A program made the position numbers and the translations under genes. Source: Eudromia elegans (Eukaryota; Chordata; Aves; Tinamiformes; Tinamidae). From it: 64,000 nucleotides of DNA. Shown here one piece after another: positions 39,301-49,400 of this stretch; position 1 is the first letter of the stretch; the number at the start of each line of letters is the position of its first letter. The stretch spans positions 2,904,620-2,968,619 of the forward strand of contig PTEX01000049.1 of assembly GCA_003342815.1 (NCBI GenBank), read 5' to 3'. The notes below the pieces were generated by a model that saw only the letters and a program-made list of their open reading frames with translations, made no database searches and was not told the origin of the DNA.

Positions 39301-40325
39301 AGGCTAGCATATGCATAACTCTACCTTGAGCATTCACGCTCCAAGCCTCCAACTGTTTCCAGCAAAAAGATAAACAGATTCAAGGGGGAATGCAGACAAG
39401 TATAATAGAATAACACATAGTTTAAAAGAATTCTACTAAGAGTTATTAAACATACAGAAACACATCAAGGTCGGAAAGCACACACACCTGGAGCCTATGG
39501 CAATTAAAACTAGCTTTAATGTACCTCGTTAATTCCTTTTGGTACCACAGCAGCCCTCTTCTATCCTAGATAGACAAAATTTTGAAATTTTGACGCTCAT
39601 GGCCAAATCCACTAAATTCCTTGAAGACACTGAGGATGCTTAAATTGGATTTGCAGCTGACTGCTTGATTTTCCTTTTTTCCTCATGGTTTCTTGTTTCC
39701 AAATCTTATTGTCTGGAGACCCGAGAGATGGACAAAACTTTAATTCATACTTATCTGAATAAACTGCAAACCTATGGAGTTCTATTTAATCTCTAAATAA
39801 TTAGTGGAAATTTCTGGAGTTATCCCAGTGTTCCTTATCTCAGATAGGGTTACAATTACCTCTCCCAACAAATTCAATTTTAAACACATAAAACACAAGC
39901 CTGGGGGAGAATTTTAAATCTCTTGTTCAGGACAACTGGAGCATGATGAAAGATATCTATGGGGAGCACACTTTGCATTTCAATACTGTACAAAGAAACA
40001 CCATCAAGTACTACATTTTATTTCTATATGGCCTCTACATAAACTCCGTTATGGATGTATACTAACAAGTGAAGAATTAATTACTTTGTTTCAAAATTTC
40101 ATGCGAAATCATAACTTACCTCTCTTCTGAGCATAAAGTTGTGAATCTGTAGAGGAAAAAAAAATTTAAAAGGTCACTTCAAGGCTTACAGATTGAGTGG
40201 CAGTAAAGGAAAGCACTGCAAAACTCCAGCAAAAAAATCAAGCAAACTGAAAATGCATGTACAAGCCTAAATAGTTAGTTATTAAACTTACAGTGCAAGA
40301 AAATCAGCAGAAGAGCAAGATACAT
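19531..40325 (-). CDS. PECAM1: PECAM1 (CD31), 15 coding exons resolved, 3' terminal exon missing
   Basis: Homophilic adhesion and inhibitory receptor of endothelium, platelets and leukocytes. Coding exons, 5' to 3': 40325-40292, 40146-40120, 38791-38498, 38301-38002, 37920-37651, 37281-37018, 36027-35746, 34405-34124, 33758-33651, 32705-32678, 32183-32113, 31410-31354, 29340-29272, 26094-26038, 19553-19531. All have AG/GT borders and phases join, giving 2166 nt (722 codons). Order: signal peptide (MYLALLLIFLHYSQLYAQ), FTIN start of domain 1 as in human CD31, six Ig domains of one exon each, membrane exon, tail. ITIM tyrosines are near residues 683 (VEYTEV) and 706 (TVYSEI), 23 apart as in human. 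The last resolved codons (DSVESRHS) match human DAVESRYS. The final exon, which in human encodes about nine residues, was not found. Human length is 738 aa. Confidence 0.95.
21508..21546 (+). repeat. A-rich run with one ambiguous base
   Basis: Poly(A) interrupted by GG; base 21523 is N. This marks homopolymer sequencing uncertainty rather than biology. Confidence 0.9.
25638..25655 (+). repeat. (AG)n microsatellite
   Basis: Short AG dinucleotide run inside the large PECAM1 intron. Confidence 0.8.
26038..26094 (-). CDS. PECAM1: PECAM1 tail exon with second ITIM
   Basis: 57 bases encoding APVQKATETVYSEIRKANN. TETVYSEIRKA matches human TETVYSEVRKA. A second AG within the exon (after CTGTACAG) would break the phase, so the upstream acceptor at 26095 is preferred. 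Confidence 0.92.
27208..27293. repeat. Two adjacent perfect inverted repeats
   Basis: Arms 27208-27219 and 27231-27242 (TCCTGCTAGACT and its complement) form a perfect 12-bp stem with an 11-base loop. Arms 27260-27269 and 27284-27293 (CTCCCATTGA and its complement) form a perfect 10-bp stem with a 14-base loop. AGTCCTGCTA occurs as a direct repeat at 27206 and 27250. They lie in a PECAM1 intron; the function is unknown. Confidence 0.8.
27357..27391 (+). repeat. T-rich tract
   Basis: Runs of T broken by a few C, in a PECAM1 intron (an A-rich tract in the transcript). Confidence 0.85.
29272..29340 (-). CDS. PECAM1: PECAM1 tail exon with first ITIM
   Basis: 69 bases encoding GPDLESAEVEYTEVEVS followed by TLDPHR. 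VEYTEV fits the ITIM consensus (I/V/L/S)xYxx(L/V/I) and corresponds to human VQYTEV, a docking site for SHP-2. Two preceding tail exons (32183-32113 and 31410-31354) carry linker sequence. Confidence 0.92.
30852..30888 (+). repeat. (TG)n(TA)n compound microsatellite
   Basis: About eight TG units run directly into about ten TA units. Intronic in PECAM1. Confidence 0.92.
33224..33297 (+). repeat. Poly(A) tract of 74 bases
   Basis: Uninterrupted A run in the PECAM1 intron just after the membrane exon, so a long poly(U) in the PECAM1 transcript. No retroposon body or target-site duplication was recognised. Exact length is uncertain in any assembly. Confidence 0.9.
33651..33758 (-). CDS. PECAM1: PECAM1 transmembrane exon
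   Basis: 108 bases. VILAAWQKGMIAA leads into about 24 hydrophobic residues and then the stop-transfer FKKK. It aligns with VILAPWKKGLIA of human CD31. The next exon (32705-32678, 28 bases) encodes KRPSMEMSR, matching the human juxtamembrane PVEMSR. Confidence 0.93.
34124..34405 (-). CDS. PECAM1: PECAM1 Ig domain 6 exon
   Basis: 282 bases, phase 1 to phase 1. Cysteines in IVFVCTVQE and EDTGTYYCIAS. This is the membrane-proximal domain. It ends ITIN/G before a GTAAGT donor. Confidence 0.93.
35746..36027 (-). CDS. PECAM1: PECAM1 Ig domain 5 exon
   Basis: 282 bases, phase 1 to phase 1. Starts APVSKPTLSVVSG; cysteines in LWLICRSVM and KRGYKCDARN. Confidence 0.93.
37018..37281 (-). CDS. PECAM1: PECAM1 Ig domain 4 exon
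   Basis: 264 bases, phase 1 to phase 1. Starts ELFPKPVLTASA; cysteines in LTLSCSISG and NNTGSYICKAEV. Confidence 0.93.
37651..37920 (-). CDS. PECAM1: PECAM1 Ig domain 3 exon
   Basis: 270 bases, phase 1 to phase 1. Starts EPFIKPTLNAKPSS; cysteines in IQIECSTVV and DDSGEYLCKVEQ. Confidence 0.93.
38002..38301 (-). CDS. PECAM1: PECAM1 Ig domain 2 exon
   Basis: 300 bases, phase 1 to phase 1. Starts MTKPILTAEKKEV; cysteines in VKLRCELPEEE and LHFDCFGRR. The usual D-x-G-x-Y-x-C motif is degenerate, as is common in this domain. Confidence 0.92.
38349..38385 (+). repeat. 12-bp tandem repeat, three units
   Basis: The unit ACTAAAGATCAT is repeated about three times in the intron between PECAM1 Ig exons 1 and 2. 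Confidence 0.85.
38498..38791 (-). CDS. PECAM1: PECAM1 Ig domain 1 exon
   Basis: 294 bases, phase 1 to phase 1. It begins VFTINTVEIKA, aligning with the human mature N-terminus, and holds the Ig cysteines in SIICHAD and DTGDYECTV. In human CD31 domains 1-2 mediate homophilic binding. Confidence 0.93.
40292..40325 (-). CDS. PECAM1: PECAM1 exon 1, signal peptide
   Basis: The start ATG at 40323-40325 opens a very hydrophobic run (MYLALLLIFLH) ending at a GTAAGT donor in phase 1. The 27-base exon 2 (40146-40120) completes the leader and joins in frame to the FTIN motif of Ig domain 1. The 5'UTR lies at higher coordinates; its start is not defined. Confidence 0.85.
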
Positions 40326-40588
40326 CTCGTTCCTGACGAATAGACAACTAATTCCCAAATAAAACTATATTCATCATCAGATGTGATTCGCCTCGAGGTC
40401 AAAAAAACAGGTAAAAAAAACCCCTTTTCTTTTTTTATGGAAACAGATAAAATTTTGCCATTAAAAGTGGTAAGTTTTTTTCAGATACGCAGCTGGAACT
40501 GTCTGGTTCAAGTAATCGTTCCCATTACTGGAAACTGGAAATGAAAAACAATGAGAACCTATCTGCTGCTCACAGGCAGATTACTGTT

Positions 40589-40598
40589 CAGGAAGTGA
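40589..40598 (+). promoter_or_regulatory. PECAM1: ETS-like motif upstream of PECAM1
   Basis: CAGGAAGTGA lies about 265 bases upstream of the PECAM1 start codon. ETS factors are known regulators of endothelial genes. No TATA box or CpG island was seen at this promoter. A single ten-base match is weak evidence. Confidence 0.25.
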
Positions 40599-43500
40599 CT
40601 GGACTTTTCCTGAGGGCGCTACCAAATGCATTTACTTTGTTTAATTTCTTAAGGTGTATTACGAGGAAAAAAAAGAAGTTCTAATGACATATATCCTGCA
40701 GTTCCTGATAATATAGGTATTTTTAAGTTGTGATCAAATATTTAAGAACAAGATTTACATTTCATATTTGAACTCAACAAATCTTGTATTTCTCTTCACC
40801 TCAATGCAAAGAACTCTCAGAATATATATAACAGAGAATATATATACTTAATTATTATTTTTTACCCCATTGCCTCCATTTCTGTGTCTCTCCTCCCAGC
40901 GGAGAACAGTTTTACTATAGAGAACACAACAGATTCTATCCCAGAAAGCATAGTTACCGTTTGCCAGGTGGACCTCATATCACCCTCATACGAAAGTTCA
41001 CAAGTACACAATTATTTATCCTGTGAAGTTACAATATCACAAGTTATACACAATCATAAAACTTAAAAACACACACAAAAAGTTAGAGTGTCACCTTCCA
41101 TCAGAGTGCTGAAACAGCATTGGCAAAAACTGGATGTGGAAAACTCTAGAACTCAAGAACTAAACCAGATGCTCTCTCCAGATGACATTCTTAACTTTGC
41201 AGATGTCTCCTTGCTTTTACAGGAGCAACTGAATGATAACAATGCTGGGAGCACTAGCAGGGAACAGCTGCAGATGTCCCGCCACCATGTTATGAGACTT
41301 TCCTCATGGAGGTTTGTATAGAACAGTGGAAATAAAACAGCTGTTGGTAGCCCATGTGTCCCAGTATATAATCCACAGTGAAAAGTGAGAAGAAAATTTC
41401 TGAAAGGATTTCTACAACAAACAGGATTATATATTTATTGTAGGAAATGTGTTTGCTTTCTTTAGTTTCCTTAGAAAAATAGCATCTCCTTTTTGTTTTT
41501 TATATTACCTTTTATTCTTTTAGACGCATTTTCAACAATAATGTAGTTAAAGTCAGTAATTCAAATAAAACTGAAAAGGAAAATGCAACTCTGAACCTTT
41601 AGCAGTCCCATTTTCCATAACATATTCACTTTAAGGAACTCAATATTTGGAGTATTTTCTTCTTGGTGTATCAGTCCACTTCTAAGGCACTTTTGTGTCA
41701 TATTACTTGGACCCTAACTAACAGTGTCTCTGTCTATAAGGCTTGATCAAGTGTATTAGAGCATTGCTAAAAACAGTACTAAATACATTTACAGAGGTCT
41801 GTATAGGGAGACATATAGCTTCAACTATTTATATGAAAACTCTTCTATTTCTCCTGGAATCAAGGACTTTTTTTCCCCCAAAATAGCTTATAGTTCCAAA
41901 CACTATTGTATAGTTTGTGTTATCAGCATAACCGTGGGATATTGTAAATAAATAAAAAAAAAAAGAGATAAATGCTACTACTTATCAATACTACTCTGTT
42001 TTGTAGTAAGGAGTACAGAATGGCACAGCTGTCACAGCAAATAATCGTGAATAATTAAGATGTTTTACTAGTAATATTTATTCTGCTCAAAACAGTCCGT
42101 TTCAAACACAGTAGCAACAGAAGACCAGGAGTTTGGCTAGTTGCCAGTAAGCGTCTCCAGAGCCAGGTAAAGGAAAGGAGGGAGAGAACAGAGGGCGGAT
42201 GGAAAAACAAAGATCGATAAACTTTGCTATTGATAGTTATAAAATAGGAAGGAAGGATATTTTCCCTTATCCATAAAATAATTCAACATGATATAAAGAA
42301 GTTTGCAAAAACACACTAGACTTTCCCACAAGGATACAAAGGCTCTCAGATATCACGAGGGAAGGGAAAGAGGGTGTGGGGCAAAAAACTTCAGTTCCCA
42401 TTAGAATGAGCCAAAGTGGTCGAGTTCAGAACCAGTTTAGGTTCAGACTGAGGTTGAAAGGATAGCCTTTAAGATCACCTAGGCTTAGGGTAAGGTTTCA
42501 TGGTGCTAAAAACCCAAAGCTATTTTGAGATATCTCTCCTAAGTTAAGAACATGTTATAAAATCCCACAGGCCATTAGATTGTCATATTCTCTACGAGCT
42601 CTCAAAACTGCCCTGAAGAGGAAAAATTTTCTGGTATTGGTCAAATTCCAAAAACTAGAGTGCAGGAATGTCAGCCAAAATGTCATGAAATGCAAGAGGA
42701 AAGGATTTCAAAGGCTAAGGAATGGCTTGTTATGTGAATTCAGATTGGCTTAATTTAATTGAATTTAAATTTAGAAGTACCTCTGCTAGTAATAGAGTTG
42801 CCTATTTTCCACATAGTCACCATACATTTTTCTGAACCAGACTAAATTCATACAAAGTTAATCTAAAACTGTGCCATACACAACCTCCCTTCAGTCTCTA
42901 TTGCATTTGTGATAAAAATAGGACTGACATCAATAATGCCGCAAAACACCTTCTGAAGCAGGTGGAGAAGTCAACATAATCTGATACAATGCCCTTTGAA
43001 GCCTATAGGAAGCTTTATATTTAACCTATTGCCCAGTGAATCAGATCGTTAAACATTAAAGTTCTCTTCATCTGAGAACTCAAATTCCTGCTTCTGTTGA
43101 CTGTCCCCTTTGGTGTTTACTTAAACATGCCATTTTCTAAAAATCATCAACTTTGCCATTTGAACAGAGCTTTGCCTAAAATCGGAGGCAAGGTCTAGTT
43201 TCCTGAATAAGGATTAAATGCTGAAAAAGATTTTCAAGTGTGCGGTCCTAAATATATGATATTTTCAGACAGTTCCTTATGACAGAAAAGGAAGCTGAGA
43301 GTTACACTCTTTATTTTCATAGGCCCTCCAGCTAGCTGGCAGGACAGGACAGAACATGCTTCAGTGTTGATCACTGGGGCTGACACTTCCTCACAGAGCA
43401 CATGCTGATTCCCGCAAATCTTCTAGAGTATCTAACATTCATCTCCTGGCCTCAAATAACCATTCTTAAAAGGAGTTTCCCTTTCTTTAAAAAAGATTGA

Positions 43501-44253
43501 GTCTTTATAAACTGCCCTTAAATTCTACCTCCTCTGGTCTACTGGCAAAACATTTTTTTTAGAGCTCCTTAAATCCTGTCCCTATTAGACATAATTTCTT
43601 GTATAAATTCATTCATTTCTATCTTAAAGATTTCTATCTTCTAACTAATTGCTTTAGAGATGCTTCTACAAATGTTTGGGACTTTATAATAACAATTTCT
43701 AAAAAAAATTTAGAAACATTCCAAGATAAGTCTATCCCTACTGAAATCAATGTAAGCTATTTTTCAAGTCATGTAGTATGACTTCCAATTCTGTTTAATA
43801 GCTATACCTGTGACTTCTAATCCACCAACTCTGATACTGATATCAATGATATCAAGATCTCTCTGATTCTGTAAAACTGTCAACTCTTTTATTTATAATA
43901 GAACTTCCTGTTTTGGTATACTTAGACTTAACAGAAATATATTGAATGCAGGCTGTTTTCACAAGTCTAGACAAAACCTTGGGGAACTGGGAATGAATTG
44001 GTTTTGTTCTATATGTATTTGCAGTATTCACTTTCTTCTCTTGAACACAAAACATTCACATATTTTATCTTTATTCAAAAAGCATCTGTTTACACTACCC
44101 CAGAGAAGAAATAAAATTGAATTTTATATCTGGATTTGAATATTAATCAAGAAGGTTAAAGAAATTTTTTTTTCCTCATAAATTGAGAAGTTCTATAACT
44201 TACAATAAATCTCATTATCAAAGCTTATGCTTTTCAACATTACATTTCACAAT

Positions 44254-44268
44254 GGCACCATCTGCTGG
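44254..44268 (-). promoter_or_regulatory. CTCF-like motif between PECAM1 and MILR1
   Basis: The plus-strand bases GGCACCATCTGCTGG resemble the reverse form of the CTCF core (GCGCCMYCTRSTGG) with one clear mismatch. An insulator between two divergent receptor genes is plausible, but one motif match proves nothing. Confidence 0.3.
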
Positions 44269-44899
44269 AAGATGATCACTAATTAAATTAGAGTAAACGT
44301 TGGTTTTCTCACTTTCATCTTTCACAGTTAAAAACCATCATTTCTCACAGAGTTTTCCTACAGTTACTGATATCCAACATATCATTCTCCAAGTGACAAA
44401 ATTACATCTGGAAAAATAACTGAAGAGACTGTGAAGCTGATAATGAGAGAATAGCAGTGACGTTTTCATACTGAAATTTTTCTTTTGAACACATTAGGAG
44501 CTAATTCTTACTTATTTGGCTCAACTCTCTCTTAATCATATGGTATTACCTTGAGAAACAGGCTACGGATCTTAAGTCTTGACTTTTGCTACTGTATTAC
44601 CTTGGAAATTCTTTCCCAGAGGGATAGAAATTCCTTATTTTAGAGATGGCAGGTCCACTTGCTGATTTAGATCATGACTGGTCTCTCTGACATTATGCTT
44701 CAAACTTTCTCTATTACAGCAGTGTGCAAGAGTGCCTGCTTCCACATCTTCCATTTAAAACACAAAACATCAATAAAAAGACTTCAAAAACACCAACAGC
44801 AACCTCCTTATGAGGCTCCCATTACTGTAGCAGGTAAAAGATAAATTTTAGGCAACCAAAATAAAGCACTGGGGGAGGTGATCAGCATCATGAGATCAC

Positions 44900-45260
44900 T
44901 CGATGATTTTGTGGTGGGGAAGCGGGGGAGGCTCAGCCCTGTTTGACCTCTCCATGTGCTTGGGATGGGCGACTGAGAGCTGGTCTCTTCACGAGCGGCA
45001 CGTGAAGAAGTCGGCAGCCACGGCGCTTCCCTCGTGATGGGCCAGGGCGCATGGCCCAGTGAGGGGCTGCCTGCCCCCGAGTTGTCTCAGCTGCTGTGAC
45101 TGGAGAACCCACCCATCAGCACCGCCACTGCATGGAAACCACTGCCACCGCCTCACAACTGAGGGGGAAGGAACAGCCTGCATGCCTAAGGGTTTGGGAT
45201 TACACAAGAGGATGCTCTTGTAGGACCTTGTCTGGCTAGCTACAAAAAGTGGAGGATCTG
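44900..45260. other. GC-richer patch in the PECAM1-MILR1 spacer
   Basis: Roughly 350 bases with visibly higher G+C and several CpG than the flanks. A minus-strand open frame of 95 codons crosses it but shows no domain I recognise. It contains the imperfect palindrome GGGCCAGGGCGCATGGCCC near 45037. It could be an enhancer or an old insertion. Confidence 0.3.
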
Positions 45261-46315
45261 TAAGAGATAAGGACAACAGCTATAGTTTTAAAGTACTCAG
45301 CTGTGAAGTATGTACTCATATAGAGCCCTATAGGCATTCAAAAGCCACTGCCCATATATATAGACAATGTCACTGCTGAAGCTATATTAAAGTCCCAAGG
45401 CTTTCAGGTAACCCCCTGCACGTATTCCAAGTGCCTGTCTATATGGTTCTGGGCAAAGCATATTAGTGGTGCTGCTAATTCTTCTCAACTCCAGAAGCCT
45501 AGATATGCACACATGCTAAAGATGACATCTATTTTCCCCAAGGACAAATTAAGAATGTGCACTTGCCATGACTGCAGTAAGTGCAGATTTGTATTAGTGA
45601 CGAGATCATCAAATTAGTCATCACAGTCAGCTTTGCAAGAAGATGCTGAAGTCAAGTTCATGATGAGATTCTACCTTCAAATATAAGACCTAATTTTCTC
45701 ACAGTTTAAATTTTGAAGTTTGACCGAAATATTTTGCTAGCAGGCATAACACTTCCCTAGATAGTCATCTAGGAATATTTCTCGGTATCTTAAAACTTCC
45801 ATGAATTAAGCACTGTTTTTCAATTTTTATAAAATGATATTGCTGCCAAGGAGAGCAGTACCATACTCCCCTTTTAGTCTCAGCCACATACTCCTAGATG
45901 ATCTTTTACAATATCTTTAGCAAATATGTGACTGCAGGATATGAATCAGTCAGTCATGAGTTCTTTGTAAGAAGATTCTAGATAAATTATATACAATGCT
46001 GTAGATTACACGGTAGCACAGTTCTACAACAGTTCTACAATATATGCTCTCACTCATGGAGAAGATCCTGATTATATTAGCAATATCTTAAAACAACCAC
46101 ACATGACAATTGTAATTCTGCCCACTACTGTAACATGACTGCCACAGGGTAACAAAAATGGATTAAAACAGAAGTCTCTCTTCAAACATCACCAGTAGCA
46201 ACCAGCACTGCTTCCGTATTTAGGACTTCCTCAACCACTGGACTTTTGAGTCACTCCCCAGTGGTGCAGCTACACAATCTGCCCTGCTCAGTATCAGCTT
46301 TCTCTTTGAAGCAAA

Positions 46316-46472
46316 ATGTTTTTTCTCACAGTTCTGCTGTTTTTGTACAGTAAGCCAAGGACATACTTACAATAATTCTGAACATCAGCCATTGCTTCTT
46401 GTCTAAAGTTTTCTTCTCTTCTCTTAGCTCAAGTTTCTCAGCAGATTCAGAATTCAACCACGGAAGGCAGAG
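46316..46472 (+). CDS. MILR1: MILR1 exons 1-2, signal peptide and linker
   Basis: The ATG at 46316 opens MFFLTVLLFLY, ending in phase 1 at GTAAGC (46350). After a 78-base intron, exon 2 (46428-46472) follows the polypyrimidine acceptor TTCTCTTCTCTTAG and encodes TQVSQQIQNSTTEGR. The 34-base signal segment has the same length and phase as that of PECAM1. Confidence 0.85.
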
Positions 46473-49400
46473 GTAGGTTATTTTTTTCCACTTTTGTGGG
46501 GAAAAAAGAAAAAGGAAAAGGAAACGTGGCGGGAGGGGTGGGGGAAATCTACAATGTCCAAATCTGTCAAGTAAAATTCAAACTTCTTTCCCTTGCTTGT
46601 GTAATGAGAGGTTACAAATGTTTATGCAACATTAACTTTTTGTTGATAAGACAATTTTATATATATTCAAAATTACTTTGAGTTATTAAAACTATTGTAT
46701 AATCCTATATTGGCCATAATTTACCTTAATCACAGCTGGCTTATTACCTTTTTCTGTTAAAAGATGTTGCAGGTTTTTCTCAGTTTTATTTACACGATCC
46801 CATAAACACCAAACTATTTTGATAAACAGTCAAGGCTTCTGCTTCTACCACTCAAAAGCCAGGGAGGATAAAGTTATATCTGTTCACACAACAGTAATTC
46901 TATTCATTTACAAATGGCTACAGATAAAATACTATCTTTATTTGAAGGTTTGCATGACCTCTTAACTAGCATAAAATGCTACCTTCTCCTACAATTAACA
47001 TCCCAAAATATTTGTATTTCTATGTTGTGCTTCTACTACAGTCATTGCCGTTGTGGTAGAAAAGTATTTTGTTGGTTCATCTAACTATCTGTTGACTTTG
47101 TGTGTATATGCTCTCTTTTGTATGGAGATATGCATTTTTCATTCAATGTTTGATGCTACATATTGACATTGAAAAATACAAAGTTGCGTTGCCTGCTACT
47201 GGAGGTGAAGAAATATTAGGACAATTTTCAACAGAAAGAGGGACACCAGGGTCTTCAAAACTGTAACTAACCTAGAAGATACTCGGATGATAGATGTCAT
47301 GAATTCACTCAGCAGTTTCTTCTTTCTAGAGATGTCCAACCCCACGCTCAGCCATGTTCAGGGCACTTCGGAAGTAATAATGAACCAGAATGTGAGCCTC
47401 TCCTGTCACTCAGACTCTGCATCTCCACCTGTCAGATACATTCTGTTTAAAGGAAAACAGAAGGTAGCCACACTAAATAGAACAGACTTGACCCCAGCCA
47501 TGTTTAACTTGACCATCAACTCTGCCAGCGATGTGGGTGAATACAAATGCAAAGCTGAGAATACAATCTCCAGCAACGGAAAATACAGCAAACCTGTCAA
47601 CTTAACCCTAATAGGTAGGTCTTGCTTTATGACTTCCCTGCACATTTTATTTCAGGAGCACAGAATCAGCCCCTCTGATCCATCCCACTAGAGTTTTATT
47701 TGCTACAGGTGTTGTTTTGCCCTGCACTGAGTGCCTGCCTTGATTATGGAGCTGAATTTCACAGCTACCTCCCGGAATTATTTCCGCAGGAATCAGCAGT
47801 GTTACCTTGATCTGGCTCAGCGAGCCATCCATCCCCTATGCCCATCTCACTTGCTTATGTTGATGACTTTCTTTGGAGATTGTTCTGTACTCAGTGCTAC
47901 GGTCTTTTCGGTTTCTTTTTACAGAGCCAGTTTCTAAGCCGGTGTTAAACTCATCCAGTTCTCGAGCAAATAAAGGACAGAATGTGACACTATCTTGTCA
48001 CTCAGAAAATGGTTCTCTTCCTATCACATACGTATTCTTCAGAGGAAGAAAGAGCATCTCTCATCCAATAAGGATGCAGAAGAAGGAAGCAGCTGTGTTT
48101 TTTCTGTCAATCAATTCATCTAGTGATTTTGGAACATACAAATGCAAAGCTGGAAACAGCTTTCCCAATAACACAAAATACAGCAACAGTTTCAACTTGA
48201 CATTAGCAGGTATGTCAAAGAATTTATCACCATTATAAACAAGGATGACTGCTAGAAGAGACTCTTTCTCTCTTGTTGATCTACCTGGGGGAGATCCTAG
48301 CTTCATTTTTCTCTTTGGTTCCTATGAAAGTGAGTGCCTTTCAATCTCATTAGTGTGATTAGATCACTAGCTGCCGTGCACTCCCTCATGCTGTAGTGGT
48401 ATGCAGTTTGCACTCTCTTGAGTGGATCTATTAACCACGGTTAATCTGAAAGGTGAAAGAAATGCAGTTTTGATTTCCAGTTACAGAAAATATCTAGAAT
48501 ATCAAGAAACCCCACAAATTTTACATAAGTACTTTTTGTTCTTTTTGACAGAAGAGAGAAGCAATTCTCAACCACTGTTCATTTCTGTTGGGCTGATCAT
48601 GCTGTTGTTAGCAATAGGATTTGCTCTGGCAATTCCATTTGTCATTATGCCTTCATGTAAAGCAAGTGAGTTATTTAATGTCTATTTCAGTTTCCAGAGG
48701 TGCTATCTTATGTCAATACAGTCTACTGTGTAAACATGTTACAAGCAGAATTAAGCTCCTGGAATTGCAGGATGTTGTCACTCTGCTCAAAACCAACACA
48801 TAGTTTGGAAGAACTTACAGGACGTTGACTTCTCAACTATGTTACAGATGATAGGCCTGGGCTATGGGAAGAAAAGCAATATCTAAAATATACACATAAA
48901 CGCTGGCACATAAAACACATAAAGAAATGGCCCTGACTGTCCCTAATAAATAAGTTATATTAAAAAATACCATTGGTTAAGGAGTAGTATTAATCCTGAA
49001 AGTACTGTTAAGAGGTTCAAAAATTATGGAGCTGGTTATTTCCCCCCATAGAAGTAGATAGAGTTATGTTTGTTTCTTTTATAATTTGCAGAAAGAAATA
49101 AGCCCTCAGCTGGCCTTACTTCAACAACAAATGCAGAAGAGACAGAAAACAATGTCATATACACAGAGATTGGTAAGTTTATGCTAATCTCCATTTAGCC
49201 ACAAAATTTACTCACTAAAGCCTTATTGAAGAATGCCATTACACTATTTGTCACTAGTGTGGTACAATTCCTTTAGATGTTACAAAAGAAAGGAGAAAGA
49301 GCTCCCTACTACCTTAGCGAGCTAATAGAACAGCTGTTCACCATGACAATATTCACACTTTACTTGACAGCTATACAGCCAAAACAGTTCAAGAAAAACA

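Larger units (their letters stand above)
40600..46315. other. Spacer between divergent PECAM1 and MILR1
   Basis: About 5.7 kb separate the two start regions. No coding exon was supported. A plus-strand open frame of 77 codons at 41088-41321 has no splice context and no recognised family. A GC-richer patch at about 44900-45260 and a CTCF-like motif at 44254 are the only distinctive features. Promoters of both genes should be within this stretch. Confidence 0.6.

Noticed and set aside
40500-40545. Interferon-response-like GGAAACTGGAAATGAAAA upstream of PECAM1
   Set aside because: The GAAA repeats are spaced by 3 and 1 bases, not the 2 required for a canonical ISRE.
41088-41321. 77-codon plus-strand frame in the PECAM1-MILR1 spacer
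   Set aside because: No flanking splice signals, promoter or recognised domain. A frame of this length is expected by chance in several kilobases.
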